Counted from the first letter of the stretch, positions 1-8,837 are shown. The stretch is 64,000 bases of DNA from Nocardioides flavescens (GCF_009823805.1 NZ_WUEK01000005.1:1-64000); one strand, 5' to 3'. Numbers and translations are program-made. The notes: generated by a model from the letters alone, not told the origin.

Positions 1-49
1 CAGATCGTGTCGTCGCACGATCTCGACCAACGTGCCTGGACATCACAGC

Positions 50-70
50 TAGCGCGACCTCCTCAACCAC
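50..70. repeat. truncated copy of the interspersed palindromic repeat
   Basis: The bases match only the right half of the 37-40 bp palindrome found at 4461, 6801, 11931, 14032, 28358 and 38911: the 3' side of the central stem (GCGACC) and the closing arm CCTCAACCAC. The left arm is missing. It lies beside the 3' end of the first aldo/keto reductase gene, the usual intergenic position of this family. Confidence 0.6.
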
Positions 71-101
71 CGGGTGAGGCGCTCGCTCGTCCAGCGGGTG
101 C

Positions 102-950
102 TCAGGCGGGGTGCAGGGAGTCGAGGGCAGCGACGTCCTCGTCGCTGAGGACGAGGTCGCGGGCGGCGACGTTCTCCTCGAGGTGCGCGACCGACGACGT
201 GCCGGGGATCAGCAGGATGTTGGGCGAGTGCTGGAGCAGCCAGGCGAGGGCGACCTGGCGCCCGGTCGCGTCGTACGACGCCCCGATCCGGTCCAGCTCG
301 GTGGTGTCGAACGGCGTGAACCCGCCGAGCGGGAAGTACGGCACGTAGAGGACGCCCTGCTCGGCCAGGGAGGCGATGAGCGGGTCGTCGCCGCGCTGGG
401 CGATGTTGAACTGGTTCTGCACGCAGGCGACCGGGGCGATCTCCTGGGCGGTCGCGACGTGCTCGGCGGTGACCTCGGAGAGCCCGAGGTCGCCGATCAG
501 GCCCTCGGACTGCAGCTCGGCGAGCACCTCCCACTGGGCACGGAAGTCGGCGGAGGGGTCCATCAGCCGCAGGTTGACGCCACCGAGCCGGTCGGTGCCG
601 AGGCGCCCGAGGTTGTCGTGCACCTGCCGGCGGATCGACTCGGGCTCGAAGTCGGGGAGCCAGTTGCCCTCGTCGTCGCGCCGAGCGCCGACCTTGGTGA
701 CGATGCACAGGTCCCGGTCGTAGGGGTGCAACGCCTCACGGATGATCTCGTTGGTGACGAACGGCCCGTAGAAGTCGCTGGTGTCGATGTGGTCGACGCC
801 GAGGTCGAGGGCGCGCACGAGCACGCGCTTCGCCTCCTCGGGATCGGCCGGGGGCCCGAAGACGTGCGGGCCGGCGAGCTGCATGGCGCCGTAGCCCATG
901 CGGGACACATCGGTCAGGTGCTTCACGACAGGTCGGTACCCCGGGATCAT
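102..950 (-). CDS. aldo/keto reductase, YdbC/PdxI type
   Basis: This is a 282-residue NAD(P)H-dependent aldo/keto reductase. It closely resembles Escherichia coli YdbC, which is known as the pyridoxal reductase PdxI, so a vitamin B6 salvage role is possible but inferred. Shared landmarks are RMGYGAMQLAGP near the N-terminus, DHIDTSDFYGP with the catalytic Asp and Tyr, IVTKVGARR with the catalytic Lys, VNLRLMDPS, and SPNILLIPGTSSVAHLEEN near the C-terminus. The usual catalytic His position reads NLR; E. coli YdbC also has NLR, so this is a subfamily trait and not decay. The ATG overlaps the upstream gene's stop as ATGA, so the two are probably translationally coupled. A shorter start a few codons downstream is possible. 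Confidence 0.88.
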   Translation of the reverse strand: MIPGYRPVVKHLTDVSRMGYGAMQLAGPHVFGPPADPEEAKRVLVRALDLGVDHIDTSDFYGPFVTNEIIREALHPYDRDLCIVTKVGARRDDEGNWLPDFEPESIRRQVHDNLGRLGTDRLGGVNLRLMDPSADFRAQWEVLAELQSEGLIGDLGLSEVTAEHVATAQEIAPVACVQNQFNIAQRGDDPLIASLAEQGVLYVPYFPLGGFTPFDTTELDRIGASYDATGRQVALAWLLQHSPNILLIPGTSSVAHLEENVAARDLVLSDEDVAALDSLHPA

Positions 951-1762
951 GGGGTCGTCGCGAGCCGGTCCACGATCCGCGCGCCCAGCTCGCGGTCGCC
1001 CTCGATGCGCACTCCGCCGTCCTCGGGCGCGCACCGGCCGCCGGCGAGGCGGACGAACGACTCGCGGTCCATGCGCAGTGCGACGTCCGGTGCGTCCGGC
1101 ACCTCGGGCAGCCGCCGACCGCGGCCGTCGTCGCCGATCCGCACGGCGTACGGCGCGCTGCCGCCGACGTCGAGCACGGCCGTGGTGCCGGTGGGCGCCC
1201 CGACCCGCTTGGCGAGCACGTAGCCGAAGCCCTCGATGAGGTAGTCCGCGGTGTGGCGGGCGGCCGGGGTGTCCATGCCGCCGGGGCGACCGACGGCGCG
1301 GCGCACGTCCTGCTCGTGCATCCACACGTCCAGCGGCCGGTTGCGCAGCAGGGTCCGCCAGTCCCACGGCACGCGGCCGAAGACGACGTCCGGGCGCGCG
1401 GAGCCGTCGGTCGGCGGGTCGGCGAGCAGGGCCTCGTGACGCCGGGTGGCGGCGTCGCGCAGCTCGGCGACGATCGCGGCGGGCGGGGTGGAGCGGCGGT
1501 TGACGACGCCGATCTCGGTGTAGGCCCCCATGAAGCCGGTGACGTGGTCGGGGGTGCCGACCTCCGCGGTCTCCTCCCCGCCGCCGGCGAGCACGGCCTC
1601 GAGGTGCGCGGTGTGCGCGGCGCACGCGCGGACGTCCCAGCCGGGCAGGTCGGTGGGGGTCGACCAGGCCTCCTCGGGCAGCTGCTCGAGCAGCGTCAGG
1701 AAGTCGCCGACCGCCTGCCACCAGACCTCGACGTAGCCGGCCAGCTCCTCACGGTCGCTCAC
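947..1762 (-). CDS. maleylpyruvate isomerase N-terminal (MDMPI_N) family protein
   Basis: This 271-residue protein belongs to the DinB-like, mycothiol-dependent maleylpyruvate isomerase superfamily (TIGR03083-like). The N-terminal helical bundle carries the family pattern PEEAWSTPTDLPGWDVRACAAH, and a second conserved segment, PLDVWMHEQDVRRAVG, supplies metal-ligand His candidates. A C-terminal domain follows. Actinobacterial genomes hold many such paralogs, mostly uncharacterised and thought to act on thiol substrates with mycothiol, so the substrate cannot be named. The start is GTG. Its TGA overlaps the ATG of the downstream aldo/keto reductase, so the pair is an operon. Confidence 0.82.
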   Translation of the reverse strand: MSDREELAGYVEVWWQAVGDFLTLLEQLPEEAWSTPTDLPGWDVRACAAHTAHLEAVLAGGGEETAEVGTPDHVTGFMGAYTEIGVVNRRSTPPAAIVAELRDAATRRHEALLADPPTDGSARPDVVFGRVPWDWRTLLRNRPLDVWMHEQDVRRAVGRPGGMDTPAARHTADYLIEGFGYVLAKRVGAPTGTTAVLDVGGSAPYAVRIGDDGRGRRLPEVPDAPDVALRMDRESFVRLAGGRCAPEDGGVRIEGDRELGARIVDRLATTP

Positions 1763-1786
1763 CCGGCCACCGTAGAGCGGTGCGGT

Positions 1787-2653
1787 TCAGCCGTCGACGC
1801 TGGCCACGTCGCGGAAGCTGCGCGTCACCGTGGCGGCGTAGGAGAGCGAGATGTCGGCGGAGTCCCAGCGCAGGAACACCGCCCGCTCCTCGCCGACCCA
1901 CGCGCAGGTGATGCGCGGGAGCCCCTGCGCCGAGGTGGTGTTGCAGCCGAGCCAGCCGTCGGCGGCGGGTGGGAACGTCGTGACCGTCGAGCCGGTCGCG
2001 CTCACCAGCGCCGCCCGGCCGGCCGCCTCGGGTGAGGAGGTGTCGGCGATGGGGCCGTTGACCCCGACGTAGCGGAAGACGACGCCGGGCGAGGAGTCGA
2101 GCTGGTAGCTGCCGACCACCACGTCGGCGATGCCGTAGAGGTCGGAGGTCCACTGGGCGAGCTGGGTGTCGGCGACCTGGTCCTCGGGCCGTTCGATCCG
2201 GGTCCAGCCGCCACCGGTCGCGGGGGCGACGAGGGTCGCCGTCGAGACCGTGGGCTCGGCGGGAGCCGTGACCTGGGGCGTCGCGTCGTCCTGTGCAGAT
2301 CCGTCCTGAGGAGTGCCCGCGGTCAGCTCGGCCAGCGACCGCGGCTCGCCGGTCGCCTCACGGGCCTCGGAGGGCGGTGAGACCTGCAGCACGCCGCCGA
2401 CGACGGCGGTCAGCGCCAGCACCGTCACCGGCGCGAGCGCGGCGTAGGTGCGGGTGTCCCAGCGCCGCTCGACGTTGGTCGCGACGAGCACGAGCAGCCC
2501 GGTCGCGAGCACCACCGGCAGCAGCAGCCACCCGGCCACCGCGACCCGGCTGCCGCCGGTCAGCGGCAGCACCACCGCGAGCAGCACGACGTAGCCGATC
2601 GCGGCGTACAGCGGCACCTTGACCCAGGCGTCGTCGTTCGGCGTGGTGGACAC
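1787..2653 (-). CDS. membrane protein of unknown function
   Basis: No family was recognised. The product has 288 residues if translation starts at the GTG chosen here, which has a GGGAAG-like ribosome binding site about 10 bases upstream. An upstream in-frame start would add six residues that do not look coding. The N-terminal third has about four hydrophobic helices. An Ala/Thr/Pro-rich linker follows, then a roughly 130-residue C-terminal domain with several aromatic and Cys residues (WLGCNTTSAQGLPRITCAWV). The topology suggests membrane helices anchoring an extracytoplasmic domain, as in many actinobacterial envelope proteins. It lies head to head with the NHLRC2-like gene and 24 bases upstream of the MDMPI_N gene. 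Confidence 0.7.
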   Translation of the reverse strand: MSTTPNDDAWVKVPLYAAIGYVVLLAVVLPLTGGSRVAVAGWLLLPVVLATGLLVLVATNVERRWDTRTYAALAPVTVLALTAVVGGVLQVSPPSEAREATGEPRSLAELTAGTPQDGSAQDDATPQVTAPAEPTVSTATLVAPATGGGWTRIERPEDQVADTQLAQWTSDLYGIADVVVGSYQLDSSPGVVFRYVGVNGPIADTSSPEAAGRAALVSATGSTVTTFPPAADGWLGCNTTSAQGLPRITCAWVGEERAVFLRWDSADISLSYAATVTRSFRDVASVDG

Positions 2654-2737
2654 GTAGGGACAACTTCCCACCCGGGCCGATGGTTACGCCTTCAACCAGG
2701 CCGGGTCCGCCCGACGGCGGCCAGGCAGGATGGAGGC

Positions 2738-4468
2738 ATGGCACGCGTGAGGGCTCCGGAGCTGCGAGGACGGGGCTGGCTGGGCACCGGCGGGACGGCG
2801 TACTCCATCGGCGAGCTGCGCGGCCGGTTCGTACTGCTCGACTTCTGGACCTTCTGCTGCGTCAACTGCCTGCACGTCCTCGACGAGCTGCGCCCGGTGG
2901 AGGAGAAGCACGGCGACCACCTCGTCGTCATCGGCGTGCACTCGCCGAAGTTCGTCCACGAGGCCGACCCGGACGCGCTCGCCGCGGCGGTCGAGCGCTA
3001 CGGCGTGCGGCACCCCGTGCTCGACGACCCCGAGCTCGTCACCTGGCAGGCCTACACCGCGCGCGCCTGGCCCACGCTGGTCCTCGTCGACCCCGAGGGC
3101 TACGTCGTCGCGCAGTACGCCGGCGAGGGTCACGCCCACGCCATCGACCGCCTGCTCGACGAGCTCGTCGCCGAGCACCGCGCGAAGGGCACGCTCCAGC
3201 CCGGCGACTCGCCGTACGTCGCGCCGCCGGTCGAGCCGACGACGCTGCGGTTCCCGGCCGCGGCGGCGCCGCTCGGCAACGGCCACGTGCTGGTCGCTGA
3301 CACCGGCCACGACCGGGTCGTGGAGCTCGACGGGGACGGCCCCGACGCCGCGGTCGTGCGCGCGTGGGACGGCTTCGCCGAGCCGAACGGCCTGTGCGTG
3401 GTGGGGCGCACGGTCTACGTCGCCGACACCGTGCACCACCAGCTGAAGGGCATCGACCTCGACTCGGGCGAGGTCACCGTGCTGGCCGGCGACGGCCACC
3501 AGTGGATGCAGGGCGACGGGGTCGAGCGCCTCACCAGCCCGTGGGACGTCGCGTGGTGGGGCGAGCGGGTGTGGATCGCGATGGCCGGCAACCACCAGCT
3601 CTGGACCTTCGACCCGGCGACGGGTGAGGTCGCGGTCGCGGGCGGCACCGCCCACGAGGGCCTGCTCGACGGGCCGCTGCCCGAGGCGTGGTTCGCCCAG
3701 ACCTCCGGTCTCGCTCCGGCCGGCGACCGGCTCTGGCTCGCCGACTCCGAGACGTCCTCGCTGCGCTGGGTGGAGGCGGGCGAGGCCCGCACCGCGGTCG
3801 GCACCGGGCTCTTCGACTTCGGCTTCCGCGACGGCCCGGCCGACCAGGCGCTGCTGCAGCACCCGCTCGGGGTCACCGCACTGCCCGACGGCAGCGTCGC
3901 CGTCTGCGATACCTACAACGGCGCGGTCCGCCGCTTCGACCCCGCGACCGGCGAGGTGGCGACGCTGGCGAGCGGCCTGGCCGAGCCGAGTGCGGCGTAC
4001 GTCGACGGAGCCGAGCTGGTCGTCGTCGAGACCAACGCCCACCGCCTCACCCGGGTGCCGCTCGGGGGCGCGGCGACCCGCACCGACGGCTTCGCCCACA
4101 CCACGCAGCGCCCGGTCACCGAGGTCGCGGCGGACCTCGACCTCGACGTCGCCTTCACCCCGCCGCCGGGTCAGAAGGTCGACGACCGGTTCGGCCCGTC
4201 GTCCCAGCTCTACGTCGAGGCGACACCGCCGGCGCTCATCCGTGACGGCGGCGGCCGCGGCACCGACCTGCGCCGCCGACTCGTCCTCGACCCCGCCGTC
4301 GGCGAGGGCGTGCTCCACGTCGCCGCCCGCGCCGCGTCCTGCGACGCCGACGAGGGGGAGGGCGCCGCCTGTCACGTCCACCAGCAGGACTGGGGCGTCC
4401 CCGTGCGCATCACCGACGGCGCGCCCGCCGTCCTCGAGCTGCCGCTCGGCGGAGACGTCGGTGGTTGA
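2738..4468 (+). CDS. NHLRC2-like protein: thioredoxin domain plus NHL propeller
   Basis: This 576-residue protein has an N-terminal thioredoxin-like domain (about residues 1-150), an NHL-type beta-propeller, and a C-terminal beta-rich domain. The thioredoxin motif is WTFCCVNCLHVL, with the CxxC at residues 41-44, matching the CCINC signature of the NHLRC2 family found in animals and bacteria. Propeller blades show repeated phrases such as NGLCVVGRTVYVADT, PWDVAWWGERVWIAMAGNHQLW and HPLGVTALPDGSVAVCDTYNGAVRRFDPATGEV. A thiol redox or scaffold role is inferred; no substrate is established for the family. No signal peptide is seen, so it is probably cytoplasmic. The last two Gly codons and the TGA stop fall inside the first unit of the downstream palindromic repeat. 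Confidence 0.9.
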   Translation: MARVRAPELRGRGWLGTGGTAYSIGELRGRFVLLDFWTFCCVNCLHVLDELRPVEEKHGDHLVVIGVHSPKFVHEADPDALAAAVERYGVRHPVLDDPELVTWQAYTARAWPTLVLVDPEGYVVAQYAGEGHAHAIDRLLDELVAEHRAKGTLQPGDSPYVAPPVEPTTLRFPAAAAPLGNGHVLVADTGHDRVVELDGDGPDAAVVRAWDGFAEPNGLCVVGRTVYVADTVHHQLKGIDLDSGEVTVLAGDGHQWMQGDGVERLTSPWDVAWWGERVWIAMAGNHQLWTFDPATGEVAVAGGTAHEGLLDGPLPEAWFAQTSGLAPAGDRLWLADSETSSLRWVEAGEARTAVGTGLFDFGFRDGPADQALLQHPLGVTALPDGSVAVCDTYNGAVRRFDPATGEVATLASGLAEPSAAYVDGAELVVVETNAHRLTRVPLGGAATRTDGFAHTTQRPVTEVAADLDLDVAFTPPPGQKVDDRFGPSSQLYVEATPPALIRDGGGRGTDLRRRLVLDPAVGEGVLHVAARAASCDADEGEGAACHVHQQDWGVPVRITDGAPAVLELPLGGDVGG

Positions 4469-4688
4469 GGAGGTCCGCTAGGACCGTCTCGAATCCACGT
4501 GCCCGGACGAGTGGTCCCGAGACAGGACTTCGTCCTTCCTCAACCACCGTCACCGGTGGTTGAGGAGGTCCGCTAGGACCGTCTCGAATCCACGTGCCCG
4601 GACGAGTGGTTTCGAGACAAGACTTCGTCCCTCCTCAGCCACCGTCACCGGTGGTTGAGGAGGTCCGCTAGGACCGTCTCGAAACCAC
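4461..4688. repeat. array of five interspersed palindromic repeat units, 95-bp period
   Basis: Five units alternate in orientation: 4461-4498 forward, 4511-4547 reverse, 4556-4593 forward, 4606-4642 reverse and 4651-4688 forward. The forward/reverse pair repeats every 95 bases. Forward units read GTGGTTGAGGA, a central stem GGTCC-GCTA-GGACC, then CTCGAAWCCAC. Reverse units carry the different stem AGGAC-TTC-GTCCT. The outer arms GTGGTT and AACCAC also pair, so each unit folds into one hairpin. The first unit overlaps the stop codon of the NHLRC2-like gene. The array lies between two convergent genes, so it could also act as a bidirectional terminator. Confidence 0.9.
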
Positions 4689-4696
4689 TCCCGGTG

Positions 4697-5299
4697 TCAC
4701 CCCAGAGCGAGCTTGATGGCGATCGCGAGCATCGTCAGCCCGATCAGCACGTCGAGCACCTGCCAGGCGCGCGGGCGGGCGAGCAGGGGGGAGAAGACCC
4801 GCGCGCCGAACCCCAGCCCCGAGAACCACAGCACCGACGCGACCGACGCCCCCGCCGCGAACCACCAGCGCCCCGGGTGCCCGTGGGTGTTGGCGATCGA
4901 GCCGAGGAGCAGCACGGTGTCGAGGTAGACATGGGGGTTGAGCCAGGTCAGTGCGACCACCCGCAGCACCGCCGAACGCAGTGACATCGGCTCGGGTGCT
5001 GCGGCCGCCAGTCCGGAGGCGCGGCGGGCCTGCAGGAGCGTGCGCACGCCGTACCACGTCAGGAACGCGACCCCGAGCCAGCGCACCACCTCGACCAGCC
5101 ACCCGGCCTGGCGCACGACGGTGCCGATGCCGGCGACTCCGGCGAGGATCAGCAGCAGGTCCGAGATCGCGCAGATCGCCACGACCGGCAGCACGTGCTC
5201 GCGCGCGAGGCCTTGGCGCAGGACGAACGCGTTCTGCGCCCCGATCGCGACGATGAGGGTGAGTCCGGTGAGCAGACCGGCGACGGCGGAGTCGAGCAC
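4697..5299 (-). CDS. lysE: LysE/ArgO family basic amino acid exporter
   Basis: A 200-residue inner-membrane exporter of the LysE family, which expels excess L-lysine or L-arginine. The N-terminal signature GLTLIVAIGAQNAFVLRQG is diagnostic, and about six hydrophobic helices fill the rest, the usual size and topology of LysE/ArgO. It is transcribed divergently from the LysG/ArgP-type regulator 70 bases away, as in Corynebacterium lysEG. Expression is therefore probably induced by that regulator when basic amino acids accumulate. Which amino acid is exported cannot be settled from sequence. The gene ends eight bases from the palindromic repeat array. Confidence 0.92.
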   Translation of the reverse strand: MLDSAVAGLLTGLTLIVAIGAQNAFVLRQGLAREHVLPVVAICAISDLLLILAGVAGIGTVVRQAGWLVEVVRWLGVAFLTWYGVRTLLQARRASGLAAAAPEPMSLRSAVLRVVALTWLNPHVYLDTVLLLGSIANTHGHPGRWWFAAGASVASVLWFSGLGFGARVFSPLLARPRAWQVLDVLIGLTMLAIAIKLALG

Positions 5300-5369
5300 G
5301 GTGCGACGCTAGGGGCACCGCCGTGGTGAAGACCAGCGAAAGAATTTGCTCGGTGATTAGTGTTGCTTC

Positions 5370-6263
5370 ATGCCTCTGAACGCCGCGGCGGTCGAGACCC
5401 TCGTCGCGATCGTCGACCACGGCACCTTCGAGGCCGCGGCCCGTGCGCTCCACCTGACGCCGAGCGCGGTGAGCCAGCGCGTGCGCGCGCTCGAGCGCGA
5501 GGTCGGCCGGGTCGTCGTACGCCGCGGCACGCCGTGCGAGCCCACCGATGCCGGGGCGGCGCTCGTGCGGTGGGGTCGTCAGGTGCGGCTGCTCGAGGCC
5601 GAGGCGAGGGCCAGCATCGGGGAGGAGACGGGTCCGGTGGTGCTCGACGTCGCGGTCAACGCCGACTCGCTCGCCACGTGGTTCCGCGACGTGCTGCGCG
5701 AGGTCGGGCGTCGCGGCGACCTGGCCGTGCGGCTGGTCGTCGAGGACCAGGCGCACTCGGCCGACCTGCTCCGCGGCGGCGACACGCTCGCGGCGGTGAC
5801 GAGCGACCCGCACCCGGTGCAGGGCTGCCGGTCCGAGCCGCTCGGCACGCTGCGCTACCGGCCCGCCGCGACCCCCGACCTCGCCGAGCGCCACCGCCGC
5901 GGCCGGGGCACCGACTGGCAGCGGATGCCCGTGGTCGTGTTCAACGCCAAGGACGACCTCCAGCACGGGTTCCTGCGCGAGCGCGGCGTCACCGAGCCCG
6001 ACGTGGTGCACGTCGTGCCCACCAGCGCCGACTTCCACGAGGCGGTGCGCTGCGGGCTCGGCTGGGGGATGCTGCCGACGCCTCAGCTCGACCCGGACCT
6101 CGAGGAAGGGCTCCTGCGGACCCTCGCGGGTCGGGCCCACCACGACGTCGCGCTGCACTGGCAGCGCTGGCGCATCGAGTCGGCCTCGCTCGCGACGCTG
6201 AGCGACCTGGTGCGCGCGGCGGCGGGCGAGCACCTGAGGCCGGCTGCCATGATCCAGCGGTGA
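5370..6263 (+). CDS. lysG: LysR-family regulator, LysG/ArgP type
   Basis: A 297-residue LysR-type transcriptional regulator. The N-terminal winged helix reads LVAIVDHGTFEAAARALHLTPSAVSQRVRALEREVG, and a periplasmic-binding-like effector domain follows. The divergent position beside lysE and the similarity to LysG/ArgP (conserved GGDTLAAVTSDPHPVQGCRSEPLG region) indicate that it activates the exporter in response to lysine or arginine. The shared intergenic region is AT-richer than its surroundings (around 5336-5369), fitting a divergent promoter. Its TGA overlaps the GTG of the following PsiE-like gene. Confidence 0.9.
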   Translation: MPLNAAAVETLVAIVDHGTFEAAARALHLTPSAVSQRVRALEREVGRVVVRRGTPCEPTDAGAALVRWGRQVRLLEAEARASIGEETGPVVLDVAVNADSLATWFRDVLREVGRRGDLAVRLVVEDQAHSADLLRGGDTLAAVTSDPHPVQGCRSEPLGTLRYRPAATPDLAERHRRGRGTDWQRMPVVVFNAKDDLQHGFLRERGVTEPDVVHVVPTSADFHEAVRCGLGWGMLPTPQLDPDLEEGLLRTLAGRAHHDVALHWQRWRIESASLATLSDLVRAAAGEHLRPAAMIQR

Positions 6264-6787
6264 CCCGCACCGGATCAGCCGAGGAACGCCGCGCCGAGAA
6301 GATCGACACCGCGATCGGCTGGCTCGAGGACGCGTTGTACGTCGTCATCGCGGCGGTGCTGGCGGTCTGCGCTGCAGCGCTGGTGGTGAGCCTGGCCCGT
6401 GGGATCCCGAGTCTGTTCACGAAGGGCGGTCAGAACCCCGTCCTCGAGGCCCTCGACGCGGTGCTGCTGGTCTTCATCGTGGTCGAGCTGCTGTTCGCCG
6501 TACGCGCGACGGTCGCGCGGCGCGAGCTCGTGGCGGAGCCGTTCCTGATCGTCGGCATCATCGCCTCGATCAAGGAGATCGTGGTGCTCTCGGTCAAGGC
6601 CGCCGACGCCGCGGGCAAGGGCGAGGTCTTCGACGACGAGGTCACTCTCATCGCCGTCCTCGGCGCGCTGACCCTGCTGCTCGCGCTGGCGGCGTTCCTG
6701 CTGCGCCGCAAGGAGCGCGAGCCCGACGAGGGCCGCGAGGACGCCGACGCCGTCGAGGAGAGCAGCGCCGCGCCCAACGGTCAGTGA
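6260..6787 (+). CDS. PsiE-family (phosphate-starvation-inducible E) membrane protein
   Basis: This 175-residue membrane protein begins at a GTG overlapping the lysG stop (GTGA), a start the longer in-frame reading misses. It has four hydrophobic segments: ALYVVIAAVLAVCAAALVVSLA, a helix around VLEALDAVLLVFIVVELLFAV, FLIVGIIASIKEIVVLSV, and a final helix LIAVLGALTLLLALAAFLLRR. A charged acidic C-terminal tail follows. Spacing and motifs fit the PsiE domain, whose biochemical function is unknown. Coupling to lysG suggests co-expression, but a functional link to amino acid export is unproven. Confidence 0.75.
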   Translation: MTRTGSAEERRAEKIDTAIGWLEDALYVVIAAVLAVCAAALVVSLARGIPSLFTKGGQNPVLEALDAVLLVFIVVELLFAVRATVARRELVAEPFLIVGIIASIKEIVVLSVKAADAAGKGEVFDDEVTLIAVLGALTLLLALAAFLLRRKEREPDEGREDADAVEESSAAPNGQ

Positions 6788-6800
6788 GTCGCCGCCGCGA

Positions 6801-6894
6801 GTGGTTTCGAGACAGGACTTCGTCCTTCCTCAACCACCAGGGGCTCGCCTCCCGGTGGTTGAGGAGGTCGCGCTGGCGACCGTCTCGAAACCAC
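6801..6894. repeat. interspersed palindromic repeat pair
   Basis: A reverse unit (6801-6837, stem AGGAC-TTC-GTCCT) and a forward unit (6855-6894, stem GGTCGC-GCTG-GCGACC) face each other with 17 bases between. The outer arms GTGGTTTCGAG and CTCAACCAC are those of the family. The pair lies between the convergent PsiE-like and fadE5 genes and may serve as a terminator for both. Confidence 0.88.
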
Positions 6895-6904
6895 TCCGCA
6901 GAAC

Positions 6905-8776
6905 TCAGAAGGACTCCTCCGCGAGGTCCATCAGCGACAGGTCGGTGGCCTTGGCGATGGCCAGCTCGGCGCTGACCTTCGGCAGGTTGTACTGCGCGAA
7001 GAACTGCGCGGCGGCGACCTTGCCCTCGTAGAACGCCTGGTCGCGACCGGCGTCGCCGCCGAGCTTCTCCAGGGCGACCTCGGCCTGTCGCAGCAGCAGC
7101 CAGGCGCAGACGACGTCGCCGAGGACCATCAGCAGGCGGGAGGTGTTGAGCCCGACCTTGTAGATGTTGCGGATCTCGTCCTGGGCCGACATCAGGTCGT
7201 TGATCATGTGACCGACCAGGGCGTTGGCGTCCTCGAGGGCCGTGGCGAGCAGCTCGCGCTCGACCTTGAGGCGGCCGTTGCCGGCCTCGCTGTCGATGAA
7301 GCCCTGGATCTGCGCCGCGACGTGGCCGAGCGCGGTGCCCTGGTCCTTGACGATCTTGCGGAAGAAGAAGTCCTGGCCCTGGATCGCCGTGGTGCCCTCG
7401 TAGAGGGTGTCGATCTTGGCGTCGCGGACGTACTGCTCGACCGGGTAGTCGGTGAGGAACCCGGAGCCACCGAAGGTCTGCAGCGACTCGGTGCCGAGCA
7501 GCACCCACGAGCGCTCCGAGCCGTAGCCCTTGACGATCGGCAGGAGCAGGTCGTTGACGGCCGCGGCGAGCTTCGCCTCGTCGGAGTCGGTGGTGCCCTC
7601 GTGCTCGAAGACCTGCACCTTGTCCTGCCAGGAGGCGGTGTAGAGCACCAGCGCACGCATCGCCTCGGCGAACGACTTCTGCACCATCAGCGAGCGGCGC
7701 ACGTCGGGGTGGTGGGTGATCGTGACGCGCGGCGCGGTCTTGTCGCCCGACTGGGTCAGGTCAGCGCCCTGGACGCGGGTCTTGGCGTAGTCGAGGGCAG
7801 CGAGGTAGCCGGCCGACAGGGTCGCGATGGCCTTGGAGCCGACCATCATCCGGGCGTTCTCGATGACCTGGAACATCTGCGCGATGCCGTTGTGCACCTC
7901 GCCCAGCAGCCAGCCGCGGGCGGATTCGCCGCCGCCGACCGACGGGTCGCCGAAGGTGACCTCGCAGGTGTTGGAGACCTTGATGCCCATCTTGTGCTCG
8001 ACGTTGGTGACGTAGGCGCCGTTGCGCTCGCCGGTCAGCTCGCCGGTCTCGAGGTCGAAGTGGTGCTTCGGCACGATGAAGAGCGAGAGGCCCTTGGTGC
8101 CGGGACCGCCGACGCCCTCGACGCCGACCGGGCGGGCCAGCACGAGGTGGATGATGTTCTCCTGCAGGTCGGACTCGGCCGAGGTGATGAACCGCTTGAC
8201 GCCCTCGATGTTCCAGGTGCCGTCCTCGTTGGGGGTCGCCTTCGCCCGGCCCGCGCCCACGTCGGAGCCGGCGTCGGGCTCGGTGAGCACCATGGTGGTG
8301 CCCCACTCGCGGTCGATGACGTACTGCGCGATCTGGGTGTCGCGCTCGTTGCCGTTGCGCTCGATGACGCCGGCGAACGCCGGGCCGCAGCCGTACATCC
8401 AGATCGGGGCGTTGGCGCCGAGCACCATCTCCGCGATCGCCCAGTTGAGGCTGGAGGGGGCGAGGGTGCCGCCGAGCTCCTCCTTGATCTGCAGGCGCCA
8501 GTACTCCGAGTCCATCCAGGCGCGGTAGCTCTTCTTGAACGACTCCGGCAGCGGCGCGGTGTGCGTCGCGGGGTCGAAGACCGGCGGGTTGCGGTCGCTG
8601 TCCTCGTAGGACGCGGCGAGCTCCTCGCGCGACATCCGCTCGACCTCGGCGAGGATCGAGCGCGCGGTCTCGCCGTCGATCTCGGAGAAGGGCCCGGTGC
8701 CCAGGACCTCGTCGCGGCCCAGGACCTCGAAGAGGTTGAACTCGATGTCACGCAGGTTGGTCTTGTAGTGGCTCAC
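6905..8776 (-). CDS. fadE5: acyl-CoA dehydrogenase, FadE5 type
   Basis: This 623-residue flavoprotein should oxidise acyl-CoA to trans-2-enoyl-CoA in beta-oxidation, passing electrons to ETF. It aligns end to end with Mycobacterium FadE5 as I know it: the N-terminus [63 protein letters not shown] (flavin/substrate region), [17 protein letters not shown], and [23 protein letters not shown]. The length of about 600 residues, with the extra C-terminal helical domain, is typical of this subfamily. EtfD, encoded at 19163-22525, is a plausible downstream electron acceptor for the ETF pool. The upstream region holds two TetR-type operator-like sequences. Confidence 0.93.
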   Translation of the reverse strand: MSHYKTNLRDIEFNLFEVLGRDEVLGTGPFSEIDGETARSILAEVERMSREELAASYEDSDRNPPVFDPATHTAPLPESFKKSYRAWMDSEYWRLQIKEELGGTLAPSSLNWAIAEMVLGANAPIWMYGCGPAFAGVIERNGNERDTQIAQYVIDREWGTTMVLTEPDAGSDVGAGRAKATPNEDGTWNIEGVKRFITSAESDLQENIIHLVLARPVGVEGVGGPGTKGLSLFIVPKHHFDLETGELTGERNGAYVTNVEHKMGIKVSNTCEVTFGDPSVGGGESARGWLLGEVHNGIAQMFQVIENARMMVGSKAIATLSAGYLAALDYAKTRVQGADLTQSGDKTAPRVTITHHPDVRRSLMVQKSFAEAMRALVLYTASWQDKVQVFEHEGTTDSDEAKLAAAVNDLLLPIVKGYGSERSWVLLGTESLQTFGGSGFLTDYPVEQYVRDAKIDTLYEGTTAIQGQDFFFRKIVKDQGTALGHVAAQIQGFIDSEAGNGRLKVERELLATALEDANALVGHMINDLMSAQDEIRNIYKVGLNTSRLLMVLGDVVCAWLLLRQAEVALEKLGGDAGRDQAFYEGKVAAAQFFAQYNLPKVSAELAIAKATDLSLMDLAEESF

Positions 8777-8812
8777 GGTGCGTCCTCAGGTGCTCGGGAG
8801 AGATGGTGCTGC

Positions 8813-8837
8813 TACCGGTCAGTTCTACCGGTCGGTA
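8813..8837. promoter_or_regulatory. probable TetR-type operators upstream of fadE5
   Basis: TACCGGTCGGTA at 8826-8837 is an inverted repeat (TACCG and CGGTA around GT). A weaker copy, TACCGGTCAGTT, starts 13 bases away at 8813. Both lie 37-61 bases upstream of the fadE5 start. Palindromes of this kind are typical of TetR repressors controlling actinobacterial fatty acid and sterol catabolism. No matching regulator gene adjoins, so the protein is unknown. Confidence 0.55.

Noticed and set aside
102..950. Inactive aldo/keto reductase because the catalytic His position reads NLR
   Set aside because: E. coli YdbC/PdxI has the same residues there, so it is a feature of the subfamily.
4461..4688. 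CRISPR-like regular array
   Set aside because: The intervals are regular, but the spacers are themselves near-identical, units alternate in orientation, and there are no cas genes.
5360..6787. Single 475-codon protein spanning lysG and the PsiE-like region
   Set aside because: The first 900 bases are out of frame with the conserved LysR protein; only the part from GTG 6260 has membrane-protein character.
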